64,000 bases of DNA from Clostridium sp. C8-1-8. GTDB lineage: Bacteria; Bacillota; Clostridia; Clostridiales; Clostridiaceae. The position numbers and the translations under genes were made by a program. Shown here piece by piece: positions 18,533 through 28,276 of the stretch (positions are counted from its first letter, which is position 1; each line of letters starts with the position of its first letter). A model generated the notes under the pieces. The model made no database searches. It worked only from the letters and a program-made list of their open reading frames with translations, and was not told where the DNA came from. The stretch covers positions 62,001 through 126,000 of the forward strand of contig NZ_JAABNO010000012.1 of assembly GCF_009928445.1 (NCBI RefSeq). Reading direction: 5' to 3'.

Positions 18533-19354
18533 CTATTTTAATACTCCTAAAGCATATCCTATGATACCTACTGCAAATAATCCGAAAATTATTAGCATTG
18601 GATTTACCTTTTTCTTTAAAAGCTTCATGCAGGCAAATGTCAATAATAGTGGCAATAATCCTGGTAATAACTGATCTAATATACTTTGTACAGTTGTTAC
18701 TACCATCTTTCCATCTTGTCCCTTATATTGAGATAATACCAATGGTACATTAATAGTAGTCCATTTAGATACCAATGCTCCCATTACAAACAAACCAAGA
18801 ATTGAGGCTCCAACAGTTAGCTTCTTCAATCTATTTCCAGCCATATCAGCAACTATTTCTGTACCTTTGCTGTATCCATATTTCAATCCGTACCACTTTG
18901 TTGCAAGTCTTATAACGTTGAAGATTACAAAGAACATTAATGGTCCAAGTATGCTTCCACTCAAAGCAATTGATGCTCCTAAAGCTGCTGTTACTGGTCT
19001 TAGTGTTCCCCAGAATACAGGATCACCAACTCCAGCTAATGGTCCCATAAGACCAACCTTAACACCGCTTATTGATGCATCATCAATTGGAGCCCCATCA
19101 GCTTTTTGCTCTTCCATTGCAGCAGTTACTCCCATTATAGGTGCAGCTATGAAGGGTTGAGTGTTAAAGAATTCTAGATGTCTCTTTAAGGCTGCTCTTT
19201 GATCTTCCTTTTTATCATATAATTTCTTAATAGCAGGAATCATAGTTACGCAAAATCCCACTGATTGCATTCTTTCAAAGTTAAAGGATCCAAGTAAGAA
19301 ACATGAACGAATAAACATACTTGTAAGATCTTTTTTACTTAGCTTCTTTTCCAT
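18533..19354 (-). CDS. PTS mannose/fructose/sorbose-family IID component
   Basis: 273 aa, standard IID length. It begins KKLSKKDLTSMFIRSCFLLGSFNFERMQ, the usual IID opening, and has the conserved GLMGPLAGVGDPVFWGTLRP loop plus C-terminal membrane helices. With IIC it forms the membrane channel. ATG 19354 has AGGGGGAA upstream; the gene begins 12 bp after IIC. Fourth gene of the IIA-IIB-IIC-IID operon. The sugar could be mannose, fructose, sorbose or an amino sugar; nothing in the operon distinguishes them. Confidence 0.95.
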   Translation of the reverse strand: MEKKLSKKDLTSMFIRSCFLLGSFNFERMQSVGFCVTMIPAIKKLYDKKEDQRAALKRHLEFFNTQPFIAAPIMGVTAAMEEQKADGAPIDDASISGVKVGLMGPLAGVGDPVFWGTLRPVTAALGASIALSGSILGPLMFFVIFNVIRLATKWYGLKYGYSKGTEIVADMAGNRLKKLTVGASILGLFVMGALVSKWTTINVPLVLSQYKGQDGKMVVTTVQSILDQLLPGLLPLLLTFACMKLLKKKVNPMLIIFGLFAVGIIGYALGVLK

Positions 19355-19366
19355 TAATTATTCCCC

Positions 19367-20137
19367 CTATAGCTCGTCGAGCTCATCGACTACTTGAACT
19401 TTTTGATTAAACTTAGGATCAAGTTGTATATAGATTATTGCAAGAACAGTTCCAATAATACCGAAACCAACTAAATTGATGCCTAAGAAGGCTGCTATAA
19501 CAAATCCTAAGAAGAAGAAAGGCATTAAGTATTTAGCTTCCATCATGTTTATTACCATTGCATATCCTACTACAACTATAAATCCACCAGATATTTGTAA
19601 ACCTCTTGTTACAACCTCTGGTATAGCAGCTAGCATACTATTTACTATGCTAGTGCCTGCTACTGCTGCAACTAGAGCTGCTGGAATAGCTACACGAACA
19701 CCTTGTAGTAATAAAGCTACAAAATGGCACATTTCTATTGCCTTAAAGTTAGCATCGTCTGCATATCTATCTGCTGCATGCTGAAAGAAAACTGTAATAG
19801 TTCTAACAAATATAGTAAGAACTTGTCCAGCTGCTGCTATAGGAATTGCTATAGCTATACCAGCTCCTATTGATTGTTTTCCTACGATTACAAGGATAGA
19901 TGCTATTATACTTGCTAATGCTGAGTCTGGAGCCATTGCTGCCCCAACATTCATCCATCCTAAAGCCATCATTTCAAGAGTACCACCTAATATAATTCCT
20001 GTTTTTAAATCACCTAAAACTAATCCAATTAATGTACATGCAACTAAAGGTCTGTGTGTCTGTGCTTCATCCAGTACGCTACCCATACCGCAGATAGCGG
20101 CAATGAGCACAACTAGTATAATTTGAATAGTATTCAT
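19367..20137 (-). CDS. PTS mannose/fructose/sorbose-family IIC component
   Basis: 256 aa, strongly hydrophobic with about 6-7 helices. Typical features are DEAQTHRPLVACTLIGLVLGD near the N-terminus and GGTLEMMALGWMNVGAAMAPD. It forms the sugar channel with IID. ATG 20137 has GGGGGG upstream and it lies 20 bp after IIB. Confidence 0.95.
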   Translation of the reverse strand: MNTIQIILVVLIAAICGMGSVLDEAQTHRPLVACTLIGLVLGDLKTGIILGGTLEMMALGWMNVGAAMAPDSALASIIASILVIVGKQSIGAGIAIAIPIAAAGQVLTIFVRTITVFFQHAADRYADDANFKAIEMCHFVALLLQGVRVAIPAALVAAVAGTSIVNSMLAAIPEVVTRGLQISGGFIVVVGYAMVINMMEAKYLMPFFFLGFVIAAFLGINLVGFGIIGTVLAIIYIQLDPKFNQKVQVVDELDEL

Positions 20138-20157
20138 ATTATTTCCCCCCTAAATTA

Positions 20158-20652
20158 TTAATCTATCAAGCCACTTGCTTTTAACTTTTCCATTAAATCA
20201 ACCTTTGGATTACTTGCTATTTGCCTTACTTCAAGCTCAATTCCTTTTTCATGAATCTTTTTAAAAGCTTCAATGTCTTTATCGTTTACAGATACTGCAC
20301 CAGTAATTTGAGTTTTCCCTTCTTTGTAGCACATTCCCCCTACATTTATAGACTTGATATCCACACCTCCTTCAATCATTCTTAAAGCATCACTTGGATT
20401 AGTAAATAAGAACATTGTTTTAAAGTCGTTATACTTTGGATTTTTATATGCTTCTATTGCCTTATCAATAGGCAAAACATATGCTTTTACATCTGCTGGA
20501 GCTACTTGCAATAATAAAGTCTTTCTTAATTGATCCTTTGCAACTTCGTCACTGCAAGCAATTATCTTATTACATTTTGACTCCTTTACCCAAACTGTAG
20601 CTACTTGTCCATGTATTAACCTATCATCTATTCTTACAAAACTTATTTCCAT
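20158..20652 (-). CDS. PTS mannose/fructose/sorbose-family IIB component
   Basis: 165 aa. Phosphorylated His14 lies in RIDDRLIHGQVATVW, the family signature. ATG 20652 is chosen because AGGAGGAATT precedes it; 8 more in-frame codons upstream run into the IIA gene. Its start abuts the IIA stop (20654), so the two are translationally coupled. Passes phosphate from IIA to the incoming sugar. Confidence 0.95.
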   Translation of the reverse strand: MEISFVRIDDRLIHGQVATVWVKESKCNKIIACSDEVAKDQLRKTLLLQVAPADVKAYVLPIDKAIEAYKNPKYNDFKTMFLFTNPSDALRMIEGGVDIKSINVGGMCYKEGKTQITGAVSVNDKDIEAFKKIHEKGIELEVRQIASNPKVDLMEKLKASGLID

Positions 20653-20653
20653 T

Positions 20654-21070
20654 TTATAATTCCTCCTCAATATCATTAAAGTTTGATCTAAATGACTTTA
20701 TTCCAGTACTTCCAGCTTCTTCAGCTATTTTTATTAATTCGTTTACATTCATAGAATCTCTAAGAGCAAATACCTCTAACAGCATTGGCAGATTGACCCC
20801 TGTAACTATATCAGCCTTATCCATATTAACTACGACTCTGCTTGCAGCGTTATATGGACTTCCTCCAAAGAGATCTACCATAACCATAAGTCCATCTTCA
20901 CAATCCAATTCTTTAATGGCTGCTTCATACTTTGCTACAAGATCCTCTGAGCCTTCACCAGGATTGAAAGTTATATATTTTATATTTTCCTGCTTTCCAA
21001 ATATCATTTCAGAAGACTTTACTATCTCTCTAGAAAACTCTCCATGTGTTCCAACTATTACTGCTACCAT
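20654..21070 (-). CDS. PTS mannose/fructose/sorbose-family IIA component
   Basis: 138 aa. Phospho-His9 is in VIVGTHGEFS; LMVMVDLFGGSPYNAA is the second family block. ATG 21070 is used (AGGAGG 8 bases upstream) rather than an ATG 3 codons earlier that overlaps the ribosome site. It is the first gene of the operon; a sigma-54 promoter (21108-21123) lies just upstream, matching the LevR-type activator encoded behind it. Confidence 0.94.
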   Translation of the reverse strand: MVAVIVGTHGEFSREIVKSSEMIFGKQENIKYITFNPGEGSEDLVAKYEAAIKELDCEDGLMVMVDLFGGSPYNAASRVVVNMDKADIVTGVNLPMLLEVFALRDSMNVNELIKIAEEAGSTGIKSFRSNFNDIEEEL

Positions 21071-21107
21071 TACATTCACCTCCTGCTTATATTCACATTT
21101 ATATTAA

Positions 21108-21123
21108 AGCAATTATCATGCCA
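21108..21123 (-). promoter_or_regulatory. sigma-54 (-24/-12) promoter of PTS operon
   Basis: Minus strand reads TGGCATGATAATTGCT, matching TGGCAC-N5-TTGCW with the GG and GC doublets correctly spaced. It lies about 38 bp upstream of the IIA start. Confidence 0.88.
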
Positions 21124-21234
21124 AAACTTTGTATGAAGATTTCTGCTCGTTTTATTCATAAATTTATTATGTTTATGATTATTTGCTACGGTAAAAAAGT
21201 AATAATTCGGCTCCTTTTCATTATTATCATCTTA

Positions 21235-21296
21235 TTTTGATACAAAGTTGGTACTATTTGATACAACTGATAATTTAAGCAATAATTTTTGATACA
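21235..21296. promoter_or_regulatory. putative LevR-type upstream activator sites
   Basis: Three direct copies of (T/A)TTTGATACA(A/T) start at 21235, 21256 and 21287, i.e. 21 and 31 bp apart, close to two and three helical turns. They lie about 110-190 bp upstream of the -24/-12 promoter, the normal place for enhancer sites of sigma-54 activators. Protein assignment is inferred from the adjacent activator gene. Confidence 0.6.
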
Positions 21297-21366
21297 TGAA
21301 GGATTTTTCATTATCTAGCCAGTAAAAAATACGTTGATGAGTTTTTTTAGTTATTTTTTTACGAAT

Positions 21367-21490
21367 TCACCTTTCCCAACGTATTTGTTTCAAATCTGGA
21401 AGGCGACATAATTTTATTTTTCCATGTTTAAACTAACTATCTATTCTAAAGCCTTGTCATTGTGCTAGATTAAGTTAGAACACATTTTTA
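21367..21490 (-). repeat. dispersed intergenic repeat, family T, copy 3
   Basis: Contains CACCTTTCCC, TCTGGAAGGCGACATAATTTTA, a T-run and AAAGCCTTGTCATTGT, aligning with the copies at 6650, 18184 and 31605. It lies directly behind the terminator of the levR-like gene. Confidence 0.5.
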
Positions 21491-21510
21491 CAATTAACAA
21501 CAGATAAAAA

Positions 21511-21540
21511 AAGGTTCTCCTTTTAAATTAGGAGAACCTT
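21511..21540 (-). terminator. terminator of levR-like gene
   Basis: AAGGTTCTCC / GGAGAACCTT with a 10-nt loop, 12 bp after the stop at 21553, followed on the minus strand by seven T. Confidence 0.92.
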
Positions 21541-21552
21541 AATCAACTATTA

Positions 21553-24315
21553 TTACACCAGCATCTGACATATAAAATACTTCTCATCTTCAGTAAGCTG
21601 TAATCTTAGATACCTCTTAAATATCTCACAACTGCTGTCTACTGCCTTAACTATATTTATATCTATAGCTTTCTTATCATCAGTATACTTTAAACCTTCA
21701 TTGGTTATCATTCTTTCTAAAGCATAAGCTACATGGCTTATTATGCTTATCTTAGTAGTATTGTTCATAACTACACCTAGCTCTTTCTCTAGGTTACCTA
21801 CAAACTCCATCAAAGTTCCTATTATCTTCTTTGGATTCAGATAAGTTAAGAACTCCTCTAGACTATTTTCACATATGTCCTTTATAACTACATCTTTATT
21901 ATTGGTTATTGAAAGATTATTATTTCTTAGTAGCTCTCTAAGTATATTTTCTCCATTACCATCAATAAGCTTTTCTAAAGATATGAAAGGCAAATCTTCC
22001 TTTGGTCTCTTTACACCGATTACAGCTAAAACTGTATGTTGCTTTTGAAGTTCATTAATCTTTTTATCTAGTTCTCTAATACCAACAGGTACAATCTTTA
22101 TCTTTTCACCTGTTAGATTTAAAACCACTTTCTCAACCATTTCTTTTAACTTTTCAGCTGTACCTTTGCCAGAACTGCATACAGTAACTATGACTTTGTC
22201 CTCCAGATAAGTCTTCTCAACTAAGTCATTATTATATCCTCTAAAGTCTTTTAAGGAATTATAAATATCTATAAGACTCATATCTAATATGCTTGCTCTT
22301 CTAACAGCTTCTAATATTAATGGAGTGGAAACCATATCTATGCTTTTCACTGGAATCCCAGTTCTCTCAATGATAGTTGTCTCAAACTTTACTAGTGATC
22401 CCATATCTACAAGTAATAGCACTCCCCGACCATTATCCATCTCACGGACTCTTTCTATAACTAACTCTAAAATAGTTTTAGGACTAACATCTAGAGGCAT
22501 ATCAACGGCACTTATGTTTGAATTTCCTAGAAGTCCTTTAACTACGCTTACCATACTACTCGCAGTAGAGTTTCCATGAGCTGCTACTATGATACCAACA
22601 TCACCTCTGTACTCTTCCTCCGTTGATTTTAACAGAATAGCTATATAGGTAACTTCTACCTCTGGTACATAAACACTAAACTTTTCGCTTAATATATTTT
22701 TTATTTTTAAAGCTACATCATATTCTTTGTCGTTGCTATTTACTGTGCTATATTTCTTTCTGTTATATCCCTTTTTTTCTTTTATTCTTTTGAAAAATGC
22801 GCTCATATGAAGACTTAAGGCATAGGTGAACCTATCACTATATTTTCTCCCTAATTCTTTTTCAGCTATGAGCTTAACTTCTTCGGCAAATTCAAGAATT
22901 TCCCTATCTACTATTTTTAATATCCTATCCTTATTTTCATTATTTTTAGTAAATTTATTATAAAAGCTTTTAATGTGTATGTTCACATCTGTAGTTATAA
23001 ACTTATTTATATAATCATCATCCATGCCTTCTTCCTTCAGCAAGGACAGTTTATCTTCAATAAGCTTATACAAATTAAAAGGAGGCTCATAGGAATCGGA
23101 AGAATCCACAACATTTTTGTATCCGTCTGGACTTATAAAAATTGGTGAGTTCAAGATAGCATCTAATTGTTGAAATTCCCGTCTATCTCTTCCTATTTCA
23201 AAGAATCCATCTTTTATATTAGGTGCTAGAGTTTTAAAATCTAGCTCTATATAGTCACTTTCATTATTTATACTATCTAAAAAGCCTTTTGCACAGGTCA
23301 GCTGAATATTTGATTTTAATTGTCCTATGTTTCCATAGGTAGCACTTCCTATCAAAGCCTTAACTACTTCCGCAGATGCTTTTATTGGCTTATTTACTCT
23401 ACTAGCTTCATTTAGCAATAAATATCTTATCATCTGTACTTTTTCTTCGTTATCTCTTTCCTGTAGAGATGGAATGGTTATGGTTATAGGAATTCTTCTC
23501 ATAAAGGTTTTTAACATATAAGAATCAGATTCCTCAGTGGTTGCACTAATTATAAGTACGCTAGATTTTCTATTCCTTTCGGTTTCTCCTAACTTACCGT
23601 ATTCTCCAGTGTCCATAAAGTAGAAAATCATCTCTTGACCTTCGGGAGGTAATCTATGAATTTCATCTAAGAATAAAATACCTCCATTTGCTTTTTCAAC
23701 TAATCCCTGCTTTTCAGTATCTGCTCCAGTAAAAGCACCTTTTATATGTCCAAATATATGATCTAAAAGCAATTGGGAGTTATTATAATAATCCGCACAG
23801 TTAAACACTACAAAAGGCGATTTTTCACTAAACTTTCCTGCATACCTTCCATAGTTATACATTATTTTAGCAAATAAAGTTTTACCCACCCCGGTTTGTC
23901 CAACTATTAAGGTATTTAGCCCTGATGGAGGATATAGTATTGCAGCTTTTGCTTGCTCAATTTGATTTTTCAAGCTTTTTTCAGCTCCAATAATCAATTT
24001 AAAGGGGTCTTTATCCTTATTAGAGCTAACTAATTCTTTTATACTCTTAACTTCAACTATAGCATCTTCTATTTCAATATTTAATATTTCTTTTAAAACA
24101 GACTTAGGAAGAAATCTTACCGGTCTTTCCTTTATCTTTATTATCTTACCCAGTCTCAAAAGTTCATTTAACTCTCTACTTACATTATTCCTTAACATTC
24201 CAAGTTCTTCAGCTATATCAACTGACGTAAAACCTATATCATTTAATATATCTTCCTTCGAAAGCTTCCTAGTATTCTCTTCTAGATAACAATATATTTT
24301 ATCTATCTTCTTCAT
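21553..24315 (-). CDS. levR: LevR-type sigma-54-dependent PTS-regulated activator
   Basis: 920 aa with the whole LevR architecture. Order: N-terminal HTH (about 1-75), AAA+ domain (about 100-350) with Walker A GQTGVGKT, the sigma-54 contact GAFTGA and Walker B GGILFLDEIHRL, a first PRD (about 450-540), an EIIA-Man-like domain (GIIVAAHGNSTASSM, phosphorylatable His), an EIIB-like domain (VTVCSSGKGTAEKLKEM) and a C-terminal PRD. It opens RNA polymerase-sigma-54 complexes when its PRDs signal sugar availability. The target is surely the mannose-type PTS operon just downstream, which has a -24/-12 promoter. ATG 24315 follows GGGGGGA. It lies 98 bp behind a HAD gene that has its own sigma-54 promoter, so it may be autoregulated. 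Confidence 0.93.
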   Translation of the reverse strand: MKKIDKIYCYLEENTRKLSKEDILNDIGFTSVDIAEELGMLRNNVSRELNELLRLGKIIKIKERPVRFLPKSVLKEILNIEIEDAIVEVKSIKELVSSNKDKDPFKLIIGAEKSLKNQIEQAKAAILYPPSGLNTLIVGQTGVGKTLFAKIMYNYGRYAGKFSEKSPFVVFNCADYYNNSQLLLDHIFGHIKGAFTGADTEKQGLVEKANGGILFLDEIHRLPPEGQEMIFYFMDTGEYGKLGETERNRKSSVLIISATTEESDSYMLKTFMRRIPITITIPSLQERDNEEKVQMIRYLLLNEASRVNKPIKASAEVVKALIGSATYGNIGQLKSNIQLTCAKGFLDSINNESDYIELDFKTLAPNIKDGFFEIGRDRREFQQLDAILNSPIFISPDGYKNVVDSSDSYEPPFNLYKLIEDKLSLLKEEGMDDDYINKFITTDVNIHIKSFYNKFTKNNENKDRILKIVDREILEFAEEVKLIAEKELGRKYSDRFTYALSLHMSAFFKRIKEKKGYNRKKYSTVNSNDKEYDVALKIKNILSEKFSVYVPEVEVTYIAILLKSTEEEYRGDVGIIVAAHGNSTASSMVSVVKGLLGNSNISAVDMPLDVSPKTILELVIERVREMDNGRGVLLLVDMGSLVKFETTIIERTGIPVKSIDMVSTPLILEAVRRASILDMSLIDIYNSLKDFRGYNNDLVEKTYLEDKVIVTVCSSGKGTAEKLKEMVEKVVLNLTGEKIKIVPVGIRELDKKINELQKQHTVLAVIGVKRPKEDLPFISLEKLIDGNGENILRELLRNNNLSITNNKDVVIKDICENSLEEFLTYLNPKKIIGTLMEFVGNLEKELGVVMNNTTKISIISHVAYALERMITNEGLKYTDDKKAIDINIVKAVDSSCEIFKRYLRLQLTEDEKYFICQMLV

Positions 24316-24413
24316 TCTATCCCCCCATAATCATCTGCAAATTAACTAAGGCTAATAGGTAACAGAATATTATGTTCAACTAAATTATCCTTTGTAGCAT
24401 CTTCTACACAACC

Positions 24414-25220
24414 TTAAAGCACATATTTTTCTATTGCCCAGGCCACACCATCTTGGTCATTGGTCAAGGTTATATCCTTTGCAATTTTTTTAACTTCAAT
24501 AGGTGCGTTACCCATAGCTATTCCCACTTCAGCATATTCAATCATATCTATATCATTATAGTTATCTCCCACTGTCATAAGTTCTGACTTATCTATATTG
24601 TACCTATCTAAAAGAAACCTTATAGCTAAAGTTTTTGATGCATTCTTTGGCATTATTTCTAAATAAGTTGGTTTAGAAAGATAAATATTTAACTGTTTAT
24701 CAAACCTTCTTAATAATATATCTCTAAGTTTTTGTATATTTTCTGGAGCTCCCATACACAATAGCTTATTACATCCCATTGAATCTAATTTCCACTGAGT
24801 TAATAGATTTGTATACGCAACCACATTAGGCTCTATATTGGTTATTTCTTTTTCTTGCAATGCCCAATAATCTAGTTGTTCTACATACCAATTATCATCT
24901 TTATATAGGCTTATATGGATATCAAGCTTTTTTGCTTCACACACTATATCTTTTATATAGTTATCCTTTATATATTCACTAAAAAGAATGTTTTTATCTT
25001 CATCTAGAATCAAAGAACCGCTATAACAAATTATAGGTTCATGTATGCCTAGTTCCTCCTGGAGAAAATTAATTCCTTTAGGCATTCTTGCTGACACGAG
25101 AATTACTGGTATATTTCTAACTTTTGTAGCCTCTTTAATAACAGACTTATTCTTTTCGCTAATCTCATGTTTTGAATTAAGCAGTGTACCATCTATGTCT
25201 AAACATATAAATTTAACCAT
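24414..25220 (-). CDS. HAD-superfamily Cof-type phosphatase
   Basis: 268 aa. Motif I is Asp8-x-Asp10-Gly-Thr (CLDIDGTLL), motif II/III fall in VSARMP and SKTLAIRFLL, and motif IV is GDNYNDIDMIEYAEVGIAMGNA. The IIB cap makes it a Cof/YidA-like sugar-phosphate phosphatase. ATG 25220 has GGGGGGAT upstream. A sigma-54 promoter at 25267-25282 places it in the regulon of the activator encoded next, suggesting it dephosphorylates the sugar phosphate made by the PTS, possibly as overflow relief (inference). Confidence 0.9.
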   Translation of the reverse strand: MVKFICLDIDGTLLNSKHEISEKNKSVIKEATKVRNIPVILVSARMPKGINFLQEELGIHEPIICYSGSLILDEDKNILFSEYIKDNYIKDIVCEAKKLDIHISLYKDDNWYVEQLDYWALQEKEITNIEPNVVAYTNLLTQWKLDSMGCNKLLCMGAPENIQKLRDILLRRFDKQLNIYLSKPTYLEIMPKNASKTLAIRFLLDRYNIDKSELMTVGDNYNDIDMIEYAEVGIAMGNAPIEVKKIAKDITLTNDQDGVAWAIEKYVL

Positions 25221-25266
25221 CTAAATCCCCCCTATTATTTAAATGAATTATACTAACTATTACTTA

Positions 25267-25282
25267 AGCAAATATCATGCCA
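25267..25282 (-). promoter_or_regulatory. sigma-54 promoter of HAD phosphatase-levR
   Basis: Minus strand reads TGGCATGATATTTGCT, differing from the PTS promoter by one base. It is about 47 bp upstream of the HAD start. A single TTGTATCA, complementary to the GATACA core of the PTS upstream sites, lies next to it at about 25288. Confidence 0.85.
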
Positions 25283-25503
25283 ATTATTGTATCATTTATA
25301 TTAACACAATTATTTTCTCATTTAAAGCATCGTCTTATGCTCATATATGATTGTTTGTGATTTTTTATGAGTATTTAGTTTTTATTGTATATGATATCAT
25401 TTACATATTCAAGGATAATTTACTATTTTTTAATATGATGTTCATGGTATAATATGGAACATAGTATGATTAATTTATATCCTATTTAATATGAGGTGAT
25501 TTT

Positions 25504-26175
25504 TTGTTTAATATAGGAATAGTAGAGGACGATATTACCATATCAGAAGGAATAAAATATGCATTAAATAAAAAAGGCTATACCTGCTATTGTTTTCAAG
25601 AAGGATATAGTTTTCTAGAGGCTACTTCAACCTTAAAGCTAGACCTGATTATTATGGATATCATGTTACCATGCAAGGATGGCTTTTATTTCACCAGAGA
25701 ATACCTAAACAACTACAAATCCCCTATAATCTTTCTAACGGCTAGAGGTGGTATCGAAGATAAACTTAGAGGCTTAGGCCTCGGAGCTGATGACTACATA
25801 ACCAAACCTTTTGATTTAAGAGAGCTTCTGCTTCGAATAGAAATAATTCTTAAAAGAAGCTATAAGAGGAATAGTTTTCATAGGATTAATGAAAAAACAT
25901 TAGTAAACTTGGAAGGGAAAGAAGTGTTAATAGATGGAAAACCTGCAAAACTAAATCCAAAAGAATATGAATTATTGATATATCTTATTGAAAATAAAGG
26001 TATTGTTTTAAGCCGGGATAAGATAATTGAAAAAATATGGGGCTATGATTTTGATGGTGATGATAGGACTGTTGATATCAATATCACTAGAATTAGAAAA
26101 AAGCTAAAGTTAGATAATAAGAGCCCCATTTCAACTGTTTTCGGAATAGGTTACAAATATGAAGATTGTTTTTAA
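25504..26175 (+). CDS. OmpR-family response regulator
   Basis: 223 aa. Receiver domain 1-115 with EDD at 8-10, phospho-Asp in LIIMDIMLP and conserved Lys in DDYITKPFD; winged helix 130-223 ending in RKKLKLDNKSPISTVFGIGYKYED. Start is TTG 25504, with GAGGTGA about 6 bases upstream. Overlaps the kinase gene by 17 bp, so they are translated together. A lipoprotein gene follows, and may be a target or a sensor partner. Confidence 0.93.
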   Translation: MFNIGIVEDDITISEGIKYALNKKGYTCYCFQEGYSFLEATSTLKLDLIIMDIMLPCKDGFYFTREYLNNYKSPIIFLTARGGIEDKLRGLGLGADDYITKPFDLRELLLRIEIILKRSYKRNSFHRINEKTLVNLEGKEVLIDGKPAKLNPKEYELLIYLIENKGIVLSRDKIIEKIWGYDFDGDDRTVDINITRIRKKLKLDNKSPISTVFGIGYKYEDCF

Positions 26176-27541
26176 AAGTATAAGATCAAAATTCTTATTT
26201 ACCTTCTTTCTAATAATCTTATTTACAGTTATGCTCCTGAATACCCTTATCACTTCTTTACTACAAAAATCCTCTATAGAAAAAATAAAAAAAGATTGTG
26301 ATTCTCTATACAAAACCTCTAGATCTCAAATATATGAATATGCAAATTTAAAAAACTTTTCACTAGACGAAACAAATATAGACTATCAGGCGAGAAGCTT
26401 AATTAATGTAATCAATACTACAAATCAACAGTATATAAGAATCTTGGATAAGAACTTACAAGAGATTTTTACAATTAATAAGGGCCTAGATAAAATCTAC
26501 ATTACTGACTCCTCAGATTTAGAGTCCGCAAAATTAAATAAAGCCTATACAACAATCAGCAATATTAATAATAAATATATAGCCTCCTTCTCTTATCCTT
26601 TGTACTTTAATGACAAGTTTGTTGCAATTATAAACTTTAAGAATGACTATACATACTTATATGAAGAAAAAAACATTATAATTTATAATTTGAATATAGT
26701 ATTACTCTTAACATTAATCATAGTAACAGTGATAACAACTTATATGACCAATAAAATTATCAATCCATTATATAAGCTTATGGAGATTACAGATAGAGTT
26801 TCTAAAGGTTCTTATTCTAGTGAAATAATCATAAAAAGCAATGATGAGATTGGTACTTTAGCAGCTAAGTTTAACACTATGCAAGACACAATAAGAGAAA
26901 ATATAGAAACAATAAACGAGCTCGAAAGTTTTAGACGACAGTTCTTTAACAATGTTACTCATGAGTTAAAAACCCCTCTTACTGGAATAAAACTATATGC
27001 TCAACTTTTGGAGGAAGATTTCAGTGATCCTAAGTTTGTAGCTAATGCTGCTGTAAGGATAAAATCAGAAAGCGATAGGCTTTATATACTGGTAGAAGAT
27101 TTATTGAATATCTCCAAAGGAACTACCTCTGAGAAAAATTTGATTTTAAGTGATTTATCTATTAAACCTATTATTGAAACTATAGTAAGTGATATGAAAC
27201 TCCAGGCTCTTAGGAAAGGAATAGATTTAATAGTCAATATTGAAGATTCATCAATAAGAGCATATAAAAATCACATTATTCAGCTATTTATAAACCTAGT
27301 AGATAACGCTATTAAATACGGTAAAGAAAACAGTAATATTTATATAAAGGTTTTTACCAAAGATAACTTTTGTAATATATCTATCAAAAACAGTATAGAA
27401 AACAATATAAATACTTCAATATCAAGTAATGGCGTAGGTCTTTTTATTGTGGACAGCATAATCAACCGAATTAATGGAAGTTATACTATTCAAAATAATA
27501 ATGGAATTTTTTCTATTAAAATAAGAATACCTTCGATTTGA
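26159..27541 (+). CDS. sensor histidine kinase
   Basis: 460 aa. TM1 about 10-32, external sensor region about 33-175, TM2 about 176-200, HAMP about 200-250, then the H-box FFNNVTHELKTPLTG and a catalytic domain with LVDNAIKYG (N-box) and SNGVGLFIVDSI (G-box). Partner of the response regulator encoded upstream, from which it overlaps 17 bp. The stimulus is not evident; the external domain shows no known motif by eye. Confidence 0.93.
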   Translation: MKIVFKSIRSKFLFTFFLIILFTVMLLNTLITSLLQKSSIEKIKKDCDSLYKTSRSQIYEYANLKNFSLDETNIDYQARSLINVINTTNQQYIRILDKNLQEIFTINKGLDKIYITDSSDLESAKLNKAYTTISNINNKYIASFSYPLYFNDKFVAIINFKNDYTYLYEEKNIIIYNLNIVLLLTLIIVTVITTYMTNKIINPLYKLMEITDRVSKGSYSSEIIIKSNDEIGTLAAKFNTMQDTIRENIETINELESFRRQFFNNVTHELKTPLTGIKLYAQLLEEDFSDPKFVANAAVRIKSESDRLYILVEDLLNISKGTTSEKNLILSDLSIKPIIETIVSDMKLQALRKGIDLIVNIEDSSIRAYKNHIIQLFINLVDNAIKYGKENSNIYIKVFTKDNFCNISIKNSIENNINTSISSNGVGLFIVDSIINRINGSYTIQNNNGIFSIKIRIPSI

Positions 27542-27597
27542 AACAACTTTGAAATATCTATCTTATATTATTAATTCAAAGTAAAGGAGGATTGAAC

Positions 27598-28266
27598 ATG
27601 AAAAAAACTATAATCATCATAATAATTTCCTTAAGTTCATTAGTAAGCTGCAGTAACAATATAAAAGAAAAAACTATACCTATCTCTGAAGATGTAAAAC
27701 TTCAGTCTACTTCAGCTCAAAAAGATATAATAGATCAAGAGAAATATCAAACAAAGTTAGTATTTAAGTGTACCGTAAACAACGATCAAGAAAAACTCAT
27801 ACAAGATCTTATAGTTGCTCAGATAAATCAAAACAAAAATAAACTAACTAGTATTTACTATCCTTCCGAAGTCACTAAGTCTGAGATAGATATGTATATG
27901 AATCCTAATGAGAAAGCTGCTGTGGAAAAAGATATATTGAAGATGTGGGAGCTAAGAGAAGGTCAGTGGAGAAACCAAATAATGACTAAGGGTCCTAGTG
28001 GTGAAAGTTATAATGAAAATACTCTCTACTACCTTTACCAGGAAAGGCTTAAAACAGTTAATTATAGCGAAATTAAAGTAATTGCTGTAGATACCTATAA
28101 ACAGCTCACTAAACAGGCCGATATGGTTGCCCAATTTCCTAGCGGTAACTATACTTTTTTCTATGTATTAATCAGGAAAGACAGTAACAGCCCATGGAAA
28201 GTATTTGATGAGTATTTTGATTTTACTCAGAACATTACTAATTTTTTAAATAAACATTCTAAATAG
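27598..28266 (+). CDS. putative lipoprotein of the two-component operon
   Basis: 222 aa. Signal peptide MKKTIIIIIISLSSLVSC with the lipobox SLVSC, so Cys18 would be lipid-anchored outside the membrane. The rest (about 30-222) is soluble; I do not recognise a domain. ATG 27598 is preceded by AAAGGAGG at 7 bases; the frame's earlier TTG overlaps that site. It begins 56 bp after the kinase gene and ends in a terminator, so it belongs to this operon, perhaps as signal input or output. Confidence 0.82.
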   Translation: MKKTIIIIIISLSSLVSCSNNIKEKTIPISEDVKLQSTSAQKDIIDQEKYQTKLVFKCTVNNDQEKLIQDLIVAQINQNKNKLTSIYYPSEVTKSEIDMYMNPNEKAAVEKDILKMWELREGQWRNQIMTKGPSGESYNENTLYYLYQERLKTVNYSEIKVIAVDTYKQLTKQADMVAQFPSGNYTFFYVLIRKDSNSPWKVFDEYFDFTQNITNFLNKHSK

Positions 28267-28276
28267 GTGTTTAATA

